A stretch of 64,000 nucleotides of DNA from Nocardia vulneris (lineage in GTDB: Bacteria; Actinomycetota; Actinomycetes; Mycobacteriales; Mycobacteriaceae): the NCBI RefSeq assembly GCF_001613425.1, contig NZ_BDCI01000015.1:186001-250000 (forward strand). The letters run 5' to 3'. This document shows, in pieces, positions 16,828 to 28,848 of the stretch (its first letter is position 1; the number at the start of each line of letters is the position of its first letter). The notes under the pieces were generated by a model, which was not told the origin of the DNA, made no database searches, and was given only the letters and a program-made list of their open reading frames with translations. The position numbers were made by a program, and so were the translations under genes.

Positions 16828-17484
16828 ATGGGGACATCTGTTGATGCGGAGCTGCTGGAGCGGTGGGTCGGGCTGGCGGGGGCGGGGGCGATCAGTATGG
16901 GGGAGTTCGTGATTCGGTGTTATCGGGAACCGCATCGGCGGTATCACACGGTGGAGCATCTGCGGGCGATGCTGGGGGTGATCGATGATCTTTCGGGGGA
17001 TGCGGAGGATGTCGATGCGGTGCGGTATGCGGCGTTCTTTCACGATGCTGTTTATGCGGTGGAGCGCGACGACAACGAGGAGCTGAGTGCTCGGTTGGCT
17101 GCGGAGTCACTCGGAACACTGGGTGTGGCAACAGGTTTGATTGCCGAGGTGGGGCGGCTGGTGCGGCTCACGGCGACCCATCGTGTGGCGGACGGGGATC
17201 GGAACGGGGCGGTGCTCTGTGACGCGGACCTGGCGGTGCTCGCGGCCGACGAGGCGGGGTATGCCGCGTATACGGCCGCGGTGCGGACGGAGTACGGCCA
17301 TGTGCCGGACGAGCTGTTCCGCGCGGGTCGTGCCGCGGTGTTGCGAGGGCTCGCCCAGCAGCCGTACCTGTTCCGAACCCCTACTGCGCGAACGCGTTAC
17401 GAGGCGGCCGCGCGGACGAACCTGTCTCGGGAGCTGGCGACGTTGACCGCTGCTGGTGACTCGAGTGGCGACGCGCTGAGTTAG
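16828..17484 (+). CDS. Predicted metal-dependent HD superfamily phosphohydrolase
   Basis: A 218-residue protein of the COG4339 type. The metal-binding pattern is visible as RRYHTVEHL near residue 32, FFHDAVY near residue 72 and CDADLAVLA near residue 132. Members are predicted phosphohydrolases, with no established substrate. The ATG at 16828 precedes the conserved region directly; the upstream in-frame ATG at 16780 would add sixteen residues unlike the family. The C-terminal codons are part of a degenerate tandem repeat that continues past the stop. Confidence 0.82.
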   Translation: MGTSVDAELLERWVGLAGAGAISMGEFVIRCYREPHRRYHTVEHLRAMLGVIDDLSGDAEDVDAVRYAAFFHDAVYAVERDDNEELSARLAAESLGTLGVATGLIAEVGRLVRLTATHRVADGDRNGAVLCDADLAVLAADEAGYAAYTAAVRTEYGHVPDELFRAGRAAVLRGLAQQPYLFRTPTARTRYEAAARTNLSRELATLTAAGDSSGDALS

Positions 17485-17606
17485 CCGGCGAACAGGCGTT
17501 GCTGATTGCTGCCGATGACTCGGTGGCGGCGCGTCGACTTGTCCGGGGAGCTGGCGTTGTTGATTGCTGCTGGTGACTCAGGTGGCGGCGTGTGCGAGCT
17601 GGCCGC
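17421..17606 (+). repeat. Degenerate tandem repeat across the 3' end of the HD gene
   Basis: The segment beginning CCTGTCTCGGGAGCTGGCG at 17421 recurs in altered form from about 17538 (CTTGTCCGGGGAGCTGGCG), an offset of 117 bases. A third, partial version lies between them (GCGTTGCTGATTGCTGC). Each unit contains GCTGCTGGTGACTC or a close relative. The offset is a multiple of three, so it probably arose by duplication of coding sequence now lying beyond the stop codon. Confidence 0.6.
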
Positions 17607-17616
17607 GCTGGCCGCC

Positions 17617-18360
17617 TCAGGTGAGAATCAATAACTCGGTCGGCGAGGCGATTTCGGTTTTCAGGCCGGCTTTGCCCGCCACCTTCGCCAGGCCGCGCAC
17701 GTCGGTGGGTTCGGCGCGGGTGAGCACGAGTGCGCGGGCCAGCAGGCCTTTGTGGTGTTTGTTGAAGTGGCTGACCACGGTGCGGGAGCCGTCGGGGTGT
17801 TCGGTGAGCACGTTGGCGGTGACCGCGCCGGGCACCCGGCCGAGCTGCTGGTAGGTGCCCGATCTCAGGTCGACCACCAGGTCTCCGGCGGCTTCGGCGA
17901 GCAGCGCGTCGGACAGCGAATCGCGCCAGACGGCCGAAAGCGTGGGCAGGCCGGGCAGTTTCGATCCACCGGAGAGGCGGTAGGCGGGAATCGGGTCGTT
18001 CGCGCGGACCGCGCCGAACAGCGCGGACCCGATGCCGAGGCGCGCGTAGGCCTTCGCACGCTGCGCCTTGCTGAAGGAGCGCGCATCGAGCGCGTCGTAG
18101 AGCACGCCGGTGTAGCGCTCCAGCGCGGGCCGGGTGGGGGAACTGCGCAGGGAGGCATTGCGGGCGATCTCGGCGTCGGCGCCCTTGCCGAGACCGAGCA
18201 CCGCGCGGCTCGCGGCCGGGTCGGTGGCGAGCTTGGTCAGCTCGTCGATCAACTGGTCGCGTACCGCCGTGAGCTGCGGCATCGACAACGCGTCCAGGGC
18301 CAGCGGCACGTCGGCACCACCGTCGGACTTGGTTTCGGAGGGAGGCAGCAGCACCAGCAC
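17617..18360 (-). CDS. yaaA: YaaA family peroxide stress protein (DUF328)
   Basis: A 247-residue protein beginning with GTG in VLVLLPPSETK, the conserved YaaA N-terminus. Family features follow: LDALSMPQLTAVRDQLID, RYTGVLYDALD, SALFGAVRANDPIPAYRLSGG, and FNKHHKGLLARALV near the end. In E. coli YaaA lowers free iron during peroxide stress, and the family fold has been linked to DNA binding. The start at 18360 is 58 bp from the divergent proS start, so the two promoters share a short region. Confidence 0.87.
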   Translation of the reverse strand: MLVLLPPSETKSDGGADVPLALDALSMPQLTAVRDQLIDELTKLATDPAASRAVLGLGKGADAEIARNASLRSSPTRPALERYTGVLYDALDARSFSKAQRAKAYARLGIGSALFGAVRANDPIPAYRLSGGSKLPGLPTLSAVWRDSLSDALLAEAAGDLVVDLRSGTYQQLGRVPGAVTANVLTEHPDGSRTVVSHFNKHHKGLLARALVLTRAEPTDVRGLAKVAGKAGLKTEIASPTELLILT

Positions 18361-18418
18361 GAACGAATACGGTAATGCGTTGCGAGCATCGCGCGAGCAG
18401 CGACTACCCTGTGCATCC

Positions 18419-20176
18419 GTGATCACCCGCCTCTCCCGCCTTTTCCTGCGTACCCTGCGCGACGATCCCGCCGACGCGGAGGTGCCCAGCCACAAACTTC
18501 TCGTGCGCGCCGGCTACGTGCGGCGCATCGCGCCGGGCGTCTACTCGTGGCTGCCGCTGGGCCTGCGAGTGCTGCGCAAGGTCGAGGATGTGGTGCGCGA
18601 GGAGATGGACGCGATCGGCGCGCAGGAGATCTCGCTGCCCGCGCTGCTGCCGCGCGACCCGTACGAGACCACCAACCGGTGGACCGAATACGGTGACGGC
18701 CTGTTCCGGCTGAAGGACCGCAAGGGCGCGGACTACCTGTTGGGCCCGACGCACGAGGAGCTGTTCGCGCTCACCGTGAAGGGCGAATACAACTCGTACA
18801 AGGACCTGCCGGTCACCCTGTACCAGATCCAGACCAAGTATCGCGACGAGGAGCGTCCGCGCGCGGGCATCCTGCGCGGCCGCGAGTTCGTCATGAAGGA
18901 CTCGTACTCGTTCGACCTCGACGAAGACGGCCTGAAGGCCAGCTATGCCGCACATCGCGAGGCCTACCAGCGGATCTTCGATCGGCTGCAGGTGAAGTAC
19001 GTCATCGTCGCGGCCACCTCCGGCGCGATGGGCGGCAGCGCGTCCGAAGAGTTCCTGGCCGACAGCCCGGTCGGCGAGGACACCTACGTGCGCTGTGTCG
19101 AGTCGGGTTACGCGGCGAACGTGGAGGCCGTGGTCACCCCCGCGCCCGCGCCGCTGCCGCTCGAGGGCCTGGCCGAGGCGGTCGTGCACGACACCCCGGA
19201 CGCGCCGACCATCGCGACGCTCGTCGACTGGGCGAACAGCGCGGGCATCGCCGAACAGTTCGGCCGTCCGGTCACCGCCGCGGACACGCTCAAGAACGTC
19301 ATGGTGAAGCTGCGGCATCCCGACGGCAAGTCCGAGATCGTCGGCATCGGCGTGCCGGGCGACCGTGAGGTGGACGACAAGCGGCTCGGCGCGTCGGTCG
19401 AGCCGGCCGAGGTGGAGCTGCTCACCGAGGCGGATTTCGCGGCCAACCCGTTCCTGGTGAAGGGCTACATCGGCCCGAAGGCGTTGCAGGCCAACGGTGT
19501 TCGCTATCTCGTCGACCCCAGGGTGGGCACCGGCACGGCCTGGATCACCGGCGCGGACGCGCCCGGTAAGCATGTGGTCGGCCTGGTGGCGGGCCGGGAC
19601 TTCACCCCGGACGGCACCATCGAGGCCGCCGAGGTTCGCGACGGCGATCCCTCGCCGGACGGCCGGGGCGCGCTGGTGGCCGCGCGCGGTATCGAGATCG
19701 GGCACATCTTCCAGCTCGGCCAGAAGTACACCAATGCCTTCGAGGTGGATGTGCTCGGCGAGACCGGCAAACCGGTCCGGCTCACCATGGGCTCCTACGG
19801 CGTCGGTGTCTCCCGCATGGTCGCGGTGATCGCCGAACAGCAGCACGACGACAAGGGGCTGCGCTGGCCGGCCGAGGTCGCGCCGTACGACGTGCACGTC
19901 GTCATCGCGAACAAGGACGAGGCGGCCCGTGCGGGCGCCGAGCAGGTCGTCGCCGGGCTGCACGCCAAGGGGCTGGACGTGCTCTTCGACGACCGCACCG
20001 CCTCGCCCGGCGTCAAGTTCAAGGACGCCGAATTGCTCGGTATGCCTGTGGTTCTCGTCATCGGCCGCGGCTGGGCCGAGGGCAAGGTGGAACTGCGCGA
20101 CCGCTTCACCGGTGAGGCCACCGAACTCCCCGCGGACTCGGCCGTCGACGCCGTCCTCACCCGGATACGCGGCTGA
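18419..20176 (+). CDS. proS: Prolyl-tRNA synthetase
   Basis: A 585-residue class II aminoacyl-tRNA synthetase of the bacterial type, with the editing (INS) domain inserted between motifs 2 and 3. Class II motif 2 is seen in TKYRDEERPRAGILRGREF (about residues 138-156). The editing region spans about residues 230-400, and the anticodon-binding domain covers the last hundred residues (PYDVHVVIANKDEAARAGA). It charges tRNA-Pro. The GTG at 18419 begins VITRLSRLF, a usual N-terminus. A terminator hairpin follows. Confidence 0.96.
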   Translation: MITRLSRLFLRTLRDDPADAEVPSHKLLVRAGYVRRIAPGVYSWLPLGLRVLRKVEDVVREEMDAIGAQEISLPALLPRDPYETTNRWTEYGDGLFRLKDRKGADYLLGPTHEELFALTVKGEYNSYKDLPVTLYQIQTKYRDEERPRAGILRGREFVMKDSYSFDLDEDGLKASYAAHREAYQRIFDRLQVKYVIVAATSGAMGGSASEEFLADSPVGEDTYVRCVESGYAANVEAVVTPAPAPLPLEGLAEAVVHDTPDAPTIATLVDWANSAGIAEQFGRPVTAADTLKNVMVKLRHPDGKSEIVGIGVPGDREVDDKRLGASVEPAEVELLTEADFAANPFLVKGYIGPKALQANGVRYLVDPRVGTGTAWITGADAPGKHVVGLVAGRDFTPDGTIEAAEVRDGDPSPDGRGALVAARGIEIGHIFQLGQKYTNAFEVDVLGETGKPVRLTMGSYGVGVSRMVAVIAEQQHDDKGLRWPAEVAPYDVHVVIANKDEAARAGAEQVVAGLHAKGLDVLFDDRTASPGVKFKDAELLGMPVVLVIGRGWAEGKVELRDRFTGEATELPADSAVDAVLTRIRG

Positions 20177-20191
20177 CCCGGTACTCGAGCG

Positions 20192-20223
20192 ACGGCCCCG
20201 GTGGATCCCATCGGGGCCGTTTC
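20192..20223 (+). terminator. proS terminator
   Basis: A nine-base perfect stem, ACGGCCCCG with CGGGGCCGT, encloses an eleven-base loop and is followed by TTCG. It starts 15 bases after the proS stop. Confidence 0.75.
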
Positions 20224-20320
20224 GCGTAAGCGCGACCCTACGGAACCGTAGGCGGGATTTGCGGTGTGAAGTGGGGTGGAGGGGCTATGGGCTGCTGTTA
20301 CCCGCTGGTAAGTTAACGGC

Positions 20321-22072
20321 ATGACGAGCACCGATCCGTTGTTGTTCAACCCTGCCACCTACGACCCGCAGCATTTCGACGCCGAGACCCGGCGACTGCT
20401 GCGTGCCACCATCGAGTGGTTCGAGTCGCGGGGCAAGCAGCAGCTGCTGGCCGACGACGCGGACGCGGTCTGGACGGCCGACTTCCTCGAGTTCGTCGCG
20501 AAGGAGAAGCTGTTCGCCACCTTCCTGACCCCCGCCGAGTTCGCCGACGGCGACGAGAACCGGCGCTGGGACGCGGCGCGCAACGCGGCACTGTCGGAGA
20601 TCTTCGGCTTCTACGGGCTGGCCTACTGGTACGCCGAGCAGGTGACCATCCTCGGGCTCGGGCCGATCTGGCAGAGCGAGAACACCGATGCCAAGCAGCG
20701 CGCGGCCGCCGACCTGGCCGCGGGCCAGGTGATGGCATTCGGTTTGTCCGAGCGCGAGCACGGCGCCGACATCTACAACACCGACCTGGTGCTGACCCCC
20801 AGCGAGCCGGGTAGTGCCGACGCCGAGGCCGGAATCCTGTTCCGCGCCAACGGCGAGAAGTACTACATCGGCAACGGCAATGTGGCGAGCATGGTTTCGG
20901 TGTTCTCCCGCCGCTCCGATGTCGAGGGCGCCGAGGGCTACGTCTGGTTCGCCGCGGACAGCAGGCACGAGAACTACCACCTGCTGGGCAATGTCGTGCA
21001 CCAGCAGATGTACGTCAGCACGTTCCGTCTGGAGAACTACCCGGTGCGGGCCGAGGACATCCTGCACACCGGACCCGAGGCCTTCTCGGCCGCGCTGAAC
21101 ACCGTCAACGTCGGCAAGTTCAACCTGTGCCACGGCGGCATCGGCATGGTCGAGCACTCCTTCTACGAGGCGATCACGCACGCGAACAACCGCATCCTGT
21201 ACGGCAACCCGGTCACCGACTTCCCGCACGTGCGCACCAATTTCGTCGACGCCTACGCGCGCATCGTCGCGATGAAGCTGTTCAGCGATCGTGCCGTGGA
21301 CTACTTCCGCAGCGCGAGCCTCGACGACCGGCGCTATCTGCTGTTCAACCCGATGACGAAGTCGAAGGTGACCTCGGAGGGCGAGACGGTGATGACCCTG
21401 CTGCTGGATGTGCTGGCGGCCAAGGGATTCGAGAAGAACACCTACTTCGCCGAGGTGCAGCGACTGATCAACACGCTGCCCCGGCTCGAGGGCACGGTGC
21501 ACGTCAACGTCGGGCAGATCCTGAAGTTCATGCCGAACTATCTGTTCAACCCCAAGGAGTACCCGGAGATCGGCACCCGCCTCGACGCGGCCGACGACGA
21601 GTTCTTCTGGCGGCAGGGCCCGGCCCGCGGCGCGGGCAAGGTGCAGTTCGCCGACTGGACCCCTGTCTATGAAAAGCATGCCGACATCCCGAATGTCGGC
21701 CGCTTCTACGAGCAGGCCCAAGCGCTGCGCACGCTGCTGAGCACCGCTGCGCCCGATGCCGGCCAGCAGCAGGATCTCGACTTCATGCTGACCATCGGCC
21801 ACCTGTTCTCCCTGGTGGTCTACGGTCAGCTGATCCTGGAGCAGGCGGCGATCACCGGACTGGACCGCGATCTGCTCGACCAGATCTTCGATTTCCAGGT
21901 GCGCGATTTCAACACCTACGCGACCACGCTGTACGGCAAGCTGTCGGCCAGCCCCGACCAGCAGGCCTGGGCCGCGTCGGCGCTGCGCCCGCCGGTGGCG
22001 GATCGTGCGCGCTTCGACCGGGTCTGGGCCGAGGTGGCCGCCTACGACGGCGCCTACGAGATGCGTCCGTAA
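20321..22072 (+). CDS. Acyl-CoA dehydrogenase family protein
   Basis: A 583-residue flavoprotein of the acyl-CoA dehydrogenase superfamily, longer than the usual 380-400 residues because of a C-terminal extension. The conserved middle segment is AFGLSEREHGADIYNTDL with a following NGEKYYIGNGNVASM, the FAD/acyl-binding beta domain. The helical C-terminal domain begins around VGKFNLCHGGIGMVEHSF. The last 150 residues include a helical bundle typical of FadE-like long forms. The substrate is unknown. The ATG at 20321 is the only start near the family N-terminus. A strong terminator follows. Confidence 0.85.
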   Translation: MTSTDPLLFNPATYDPQHFDAETRRLLRATIEWFESRGKQQLLADDADAVWTADFLEFVAKEKLFATFLTPAEFADGDENRRWDAARNAALSEIFGFYGLAYWYAEQVTILGLGPIWQSENTDAKQRAAADLAAGQVMAFGLSEREHGADIYNTDLVLTPSEPGSADAEAGILFRANGEKYYIGNGNVASMVSVFSRRSDVEGAEGYVWFAADSRHENYHLLGNVVHQQMYVSTFRLENYPVRAEDILHTGPEAFSAALNTVNVGKFNLCHGGIGMVEHSFYEAITHANNRILYGNPVTDFPHVRTNFVDAYARIVAMKLFSDRAVDYFRSASLDDRRYLLFNPMTKSKVTSEGETVMTLLLDVLAAKGFEKNTYFAEVQRLINTLPRLEGTVHVNVGQILKFMPNYLFNPKEYPEIGTRLDAADDEFFWRQGPARGAGKVQFADWTPVYEKHADIPNVGRFYEQAQALRTLLSTAAPDAGQQQDLDFMLTIGHLFSLVVYGQLILEQAAITGLDRDLLDQIFDFQVRDFNTYATTLYGKLSASPDQQAWAASALRPPVADRARFDRVWAEVAAYDGAYEMRP

Positions 22073-22083
22073 GCCGCGAACAT

Positions 22084-22126
22084 CGAAAAGGCCGACCCCG
22101 CAAGCCCTGTGAGGTCGGCCTTTTCG
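22084..22126 (+). terminator. Terminator after the acyl-CoA dehydrogenase gene
   Basis: Fourteen-base perfect stem: CGAAAAGGCCGACC at 22084-22097 pairs with GGTCGGCCTTTTCG at 22113-22126. The A-run and T-run at the base make it work in either direction. Confidence 0.88.
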
Positions 22127-22257
22127 TGCGAGTTCACCCCGGCCCTGCTGCCGGACGAACCGCACACCCAATATGGGTGACGGGTACCCGGCTCGCGGCA
22201 GGTGAAACTCGCTGTCCGGAGTTTCCTGAGGTGTCCTGGCGCACAGGGGGTTTCGGC

Positions 22258-22692
22258 TCAGACCTTGCCGGGGAACGGTGTTGTCGGCGGGTCGGTGCCC
22301 AGGATGGACTGCCACGTGGCCAGGCGGACCGCGCATTCGGTGAGCGCGTCGATGCCCATCCGGCGCAGCGCCTCGGACGTGCCGTGCTCGACGACGGCCC
22401 GCCACGCGACCGCGGTGTCGGACTCGACGGTCGCGGCCAGATGCGCCGCGGGAATCGGATCGTTCACCGGAAACGGCATCGTGTAGGCGGCGTCCGGCGG
22501 CGGGGCGGTGACGCCCGCCGCGGTGAGCGCGTCGATCGTGGCGTCGCGGCGGGCGCGATGGCTCGCGGTGTGCTCGCCGACGAGACGGTAGCGCTCGCGC
22601 GAGGCGTACGCGGCGACCACGCCGTAGGCGTAGACCGCGCTGTATTCGGCGCGCAGCGCGTCCAGCAGTGCCTGACGTTCGGCATCGGTCAT
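22258..22692 (-). CDS. Ferritin-like domain protein (DUF4439)
   Basis: A 144-residue all-helical protein with the DUF4439 ferritin-like pattern: LRAEYSAVYAYGV in helix 1, EHTASHRARRDA in helix 2 and AWRAVVEHGTSE in helix 3. These positions supply candidate metal ligands (Glu and His). Its function is unknown. Its start overlaps the stop of the upstream lipoprotein gene by four bases (ATGA), so they are coupled. The same pair lies between proS and rimP in M. tuberculosis (Rv2844/Rv2843 region). Confidence 0.85.
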   Translation of the reverse strand: MTDAERQALLDALRAEYSAVYAYGVVAAYASRERYRLVGEHTASHRARRDATIDALTAAGVTAPPPDAAYTMPFPVNDPIPAAHLAATVESDTAVAWRAVVEHGTSEALRRMGIDALTECAVRLATWQSILGTDPPTTPFPGKV

Positions 22693-23294
22693 GCCAGCAG
22701 CACCCCCGCCTGGGCGGCGCAGGCCGCGCTGATCGAGGCGAGCAACCCGGCCCGGTAACCCGACTGGGTACTCGCGAGCGCGGCGGCCGCCTGCCGGGAC
22801 TCGGTGAGCTGCGCGCGCAAGGTGTCGAGGCTGGGCGGCGCGACGGGCGGCACCGCCGAACCGGAGGCCACCGCGGACGGACCCGATGCCTGCCCCGGTG
22901 CGTTCGTCCTGGTGCGGTGCACCGGCTTGGTGCCGTCGCCGTAGACGCCGATCACTCGCTCGATCTCGGTGCGCAAAGCGTCTGCGTGCGCGGTCCTTTC
23001 GGTCGCGATCGCGGTGAGCGCACTGTGCTTCGCCGGCGCCAGCGCGATCGCGGCGGTGGCCGCCGCGGCGTCGGCGCGTGCCAGAACCTCTTGGACGGCA
23101 AGCGGATCCGGCTCGTGCACGGTGTCCTCGGTGGTGCAGCCGACGGCCGCGCCGAGCGCGAGCACGCCGACGGTGCCGCCACCGGCGAGCCGTAATACGG
23201 TGCGGCGGTCCAGCGGAAACCGGGAAGCGTGCCGGTCGGACGGGGAGCCGGAAGAGCGTGCGGCGTTCGGCTGCACGGGAGGGCGGATGGGCAC
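22689..23294 (-). CDS. Predicted Tat-exported lipoprotein, partner of the ferritin-like protein
   Basis: A 201-residue protein with the N-terminal pattern DRRTVLRLAGGG (twin arginine), followed by a hydrophobic core and the lipobox LGAAVGC. It should therefore be exported by the Tat route and lipidated on the cysteine near residue 53. After it lies an alanine-rich helical region (EVLARADAAAATAAIALAPAKH) that resembles half of a ferritin-like bundle, a proline-rich linker, and another helix pair. It is cotranscribed and overlaps with the DUF4439 gene. The function is unknown; a two-part ferritin-like assembly is possible. Confidence 0.75.
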   Translation of the reverse strand: MPIRPPVQPNAARSSGSPSDRHASRFPLDRRTVLRLAGGGTVGVLALGAAVGCTTEDTVHEPDPLAVQEVLARADAAAATAAIALAPAKHSALTAIATERTAHADALRTEIERVIGVYGDGTKPVHRTRTNAPGQASGPSAVASGSAVPPVAPPSLDTLRAQLTESRQAAAALASTQSGYRAGLLASISAACAAQAGVLLA

Positions 23295-23534
23295 GGCACC
23301 ATCGTGCCAGATTCGCCGGGGTGCCTCGGACCAGGCACCGCCGGTCCTCGGAGTTCGACGCGGCGGCCCTCGCCTGGGTACGCTTCGCTGCCGCCGCGGA
23401 GCCGTCGATCGGCCGCGAGTGGCGCGCGTACTGCTTGCCCGATGGTCCTTTACACTCTCTGAGCGCGTTACGCTAGACCTTCGGTTGAAGTAATTTCCCT
23501 ACCGCCGTCACAACTGAACCAGGAGCCGCCCCAG

Positions 23535-24209
23535 ATGCCGATGCCGACCGAGGAAAGGCTGAGCCAGCTCATAGCTGGACTAGTCGAACGCCGAGGGTTC
23601 GACCTCGAAGGGGTCGAGATCTCGACCGCCGGCAAGCATGCGGATGCGCAGGCTCGTGTGAAGGTGACCGTCGACAGCGACGGACCGTCCGATCTCGACT
23701 CGATCGCCGTACTCAGCGCCGAAGTCTCGGAGTTGCTGGACGAGGCAGGCGATTTCGGCGAGACCCCGTACCTGCTCGAGGTCACCACCCCGGGTATCGA
23801 TCGTCCGCTCACCGAGGATCGGCACTGGCGTCGCGCCCGCGGCCGCAAAGTGCTCGTGCAGCTACGCGAGGGCGCACCCGTTCCCGACTCGGGTGGCGCC
23901 CGGAAATTCGAGGCCAGGGTGGGTGTGCTCGACGGCGATACAGTGGCGTTGGTGCTGGGCGGCAAACACAAGCCGCATCGGGTGCGCGTGCCGCTCGCCG
24001 ACATCGCGGAAGCGGTGGTGCAGGTCGAGTTCGGCAAGCCGGGGCCGCGGGAAATGGAACTCGCCGGCGGCGTGGCGCCCGGGCGCCCGGTGCCCGGCCA
24101 GGAAGATGATGTGCCGGCGGTCGACGCCGCGGATGTTTCAGGAACAACGAATGCACTACCCGGATCAGTAACAGCGTCCGATTCGCCGACCGAAGGGATC
24201 GTGGAATGA
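23535..24209 (+). CDS. rimP: Ribosome maturation factor RimP
   Basis: A 224-residue protein with the RimP N-terminal domain (about residues 10-85, GFDLEGVEI, YLLEVTTPGIDRPL) and the SH3-like C-terminal domain. It assists 30S subunit maturation. An acidic, disordered tail of about 50 residues makes it longer than the E. coli protein; similar tails occur in actinobacteria. It is first in the rimP-nusA-ylxR-infB run, and its stop overlaps the nusA start by four bases. Confidence 0.95.
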   Translation: MPMPTEERLSQLIAGLVERRGFDLEGVEISTAGKHADAQARVKVTVDSDGPSDLDSIAVLSAEVSELLDEAGDFGETPYLLEVTTPGIDRPLTEDRHWRRARGRKVLVQLREGAPVPDSGGARKFEARVGVLDGDTVALVLGGKHKPHRVRVPLADIAEAVVQVEFGKPGPREMELAGGVAPGRPVPGQEDDVPAVDAADVSGTTNALPGSVTASDSPTEGIVE

Positions 24210-25237
24210 ACATCGAAATCGAAGCCCTGCGCGCGATCGTCGCCGACAAGGGGATCTCGATCGAGACCGTGATCTCCGCGATCGAGTCGGCGCTGCTCAC
24301 CGCGTACCGGCACACCGAGGGCCACCAGCCCAACGCGCGCATCGACATCAACCAGAAGACCGGCACGGTCCGGGTGATGGCGCGCGAGCTGGACGCCGAC
24401 GGCAACGTGATCTCCGAATGGGACGACACCCCTGAGGGTTTCGGCCGGATCGCGGCGACCACGGCGCGCCAGGTGGTGTTGCAGCGGCTGCGCGACGCCG
24501 AGAACGAGAAGTCCTTCGGCGAGTTCTCCACGCACGAGGGCGATATCGTCGGCGGTGTGGTGCAGCGCGACGCGCGCGCCAACGCCCGCGGCACCATCGT
24601 CGTGCGCATCGGCAGCGAACTGCACGGCGCGGAGGGGTTGATCCCGCCGGCCGAGCAGGTGCCCGGCGAGACCTACGAGCACGGCGACCGGATCAAGTGC
24701 TACGTCGTCGGCGTCTCGCGGGGTCCGCGCGGCCCGCAGATCACGCTCTCGCGCACGCACCCGAACCTGGTGCGGCGGCTGTTCGCACTCGAGGTGCCCG
24801 AGATCGCGGACGGCTCGGTCGAGATCGTCGCGGTGGCCCGCGAGGCCGGGCACCGCTCCAAGATCGCGGTGCGCAGCACGGTGTCCGGAGTGAACGCCAA
24901 GGGCGCGTGCATCGGGCCGATGGGGCAGCGGGTGCGCAACGTGATGAGCGAGCTGGCCGGGGAGAAGATCGACATCATAGATTTCGCCGAGGATCCGGCG
25001 ACCTTCGTCGGCAATGCGCTCTCGCCGTCGAAAGTGGTGTCGGTCACCATCGTCGATCCCGAAGCACGGGCCGCGCGCGTCGTGGTGCCGGACTTCCAGC
25101 TCTCGCTGGCCATCGGCAAGGAGGGTCAGAACGCTCGGCTGGCCGCCCGGCTGACCGGCTGGCGGATCGATATCCGCAGCGACGCGGCCCCTGACATGGG
25201 CGGCGGCACGGTGCGGACGGAGGCGCACCGCAGTTGA
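24206..25237 (+). CDS. nusA: Transcription termination/antitermination protein NusA
   Basis: A 343-residue NusA of the short actinobacterial type, without the C-terminal acidic repeats of E. coli. The N-terminal RNA polymerase-binding domain covers about residues 1-110. The S1 domain is at about residues 115-180 (GDIVGGVVQRD, RIGSELHGAEGLIPPAEQ) and two KH domains follow (GPMGQRVRNVMSEL, LAIGKEGQNARLAARLTGW). It binds RNA polymerase and nascent RNA. The start overlaps the rimP stop. Confidence 0.96.
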   Translation: MNIEIEALRAIVADKGISIETVISAIESALLTAYRHTEGHQPNARIDINQKTGTVRVMARELDADGNVISEWDDTPEGFGRIAATTARQVVLQRLRDAENEKSFGEFSTHEGDIVGGVVQRDARANARGTIVVRIGSELHGAEGLIPPAEQVPGETYEHGDRIKCYVVGVSRGPRGPQITLSRTHPNLVRRLFALEVPEIADGSVEIVAVAREAGHRSKIAVRSTVSGVNAKGACIGPMGQRVRNVMSELAGEKIDIIDFAEDPATFVGNALSPSKVVSVTIVDPEARAARVVVPDFQLSLAIGKEGQNARLAARLTGWRIDIRSDAAPDMGGGTVRTEAHRS

Positions 25238-25302
25238 CCGGAACCGGCGCGACGCACTGTGCGTTGAACAGCACTGGGCGCGATTCGGGCCATCGGGATG
25301 AC

Positions 25303-25665
25303 ATGTTGGTAACTTCCGCAGGGGAGCGGTTCGGTGATCCGACCGGTGCAGCGGTAGAGTGGACAGAGGTTCAGCACGCGCAACCGATTCGGACCTGTAT
25401 CGGATGCCGGAAGCGCGAGTTGGCCGCCGGTCTGTTACGGATCGTGGCACGGAAATCGGATACCGGAGACGGTGCCCCTGCTGTCATGATCGTTCCCGAT
25501 CCGCGGCGCAGACTTCCCGGACGGGGTGCCTGGTTGCACCCCGTCTCGGCTTGTCTGAACGCGGCAGAACGGCGCCGAGCATTCGGCAGAGCACTAAGAG
25601 TGTCCGGAAATCTGGATATCTCAGCCCTGGAGCAGTACCTCGAGAACAGGCACGAGCACTCATGA
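25303..25665 (+). CDS. ylxR: YlxR family RNA-binding protein (DUF448)
   Basis: The conserved core starts at RTCIGCRKREL and includes PRRRLPGRGAWLH and the C-terminal helix with RRAFGRALR. YlxR proteins bind RNA, and one affects RNase P activity in Firmicutes. The start is uncertain. The ATG at 25303 gives 120 residues, while a TTG at 25234 that overlaps the nusA stop gives 143. The residues before the conserved motif are not family-like in either case. Position between nusA and infB is the standard one. Confidence 0.85.
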   Translation: MLVTSAGERFGDPTGAAVEWTEVQHAQPIRTCIGCRKRELAAGLLRIVARKSDTGDGAPAVMIVPDPRRRLPGRGAWLHPVSACLNAAERRRAFGRALRVSGNLDISALEQYLENRHEHS

Positions 25666-25774
25666 GCACACCGTGAAGCACCAACGATGAACGTCCATCG
25701 GAGATAACCCGAGGTCGTGCGGGCCCCGTCCCTGAACAACGGGTGCACTGCTCGACCTCTCAGTGAGGAGAGCA

Positions 25775-28780
<3,006 letters not shown>

Positions 28781-28785
28781 GCTCT

Positions 28786-28820
28786 GGACCGTGCGTCACG
28801 CCCGGCGTGACGCACGGTCC
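28786..28820 (+). terminator. Perfect 15-bp hairpin after infB
   Basis: GGACCGTGCGTCACG (28786-28800) pairs perfectly with 28806-28820 around the loop CCCGG, then GGCCTTT. It lies five bases past the infB stop and 28 bases before the DUF503 start. It may be a terminator or a processing site inside the operon. Confidence 0.75.
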
Positions 28821-28848
28821 GGCCTTTCGAACTTTGCGAGGTGGATGG

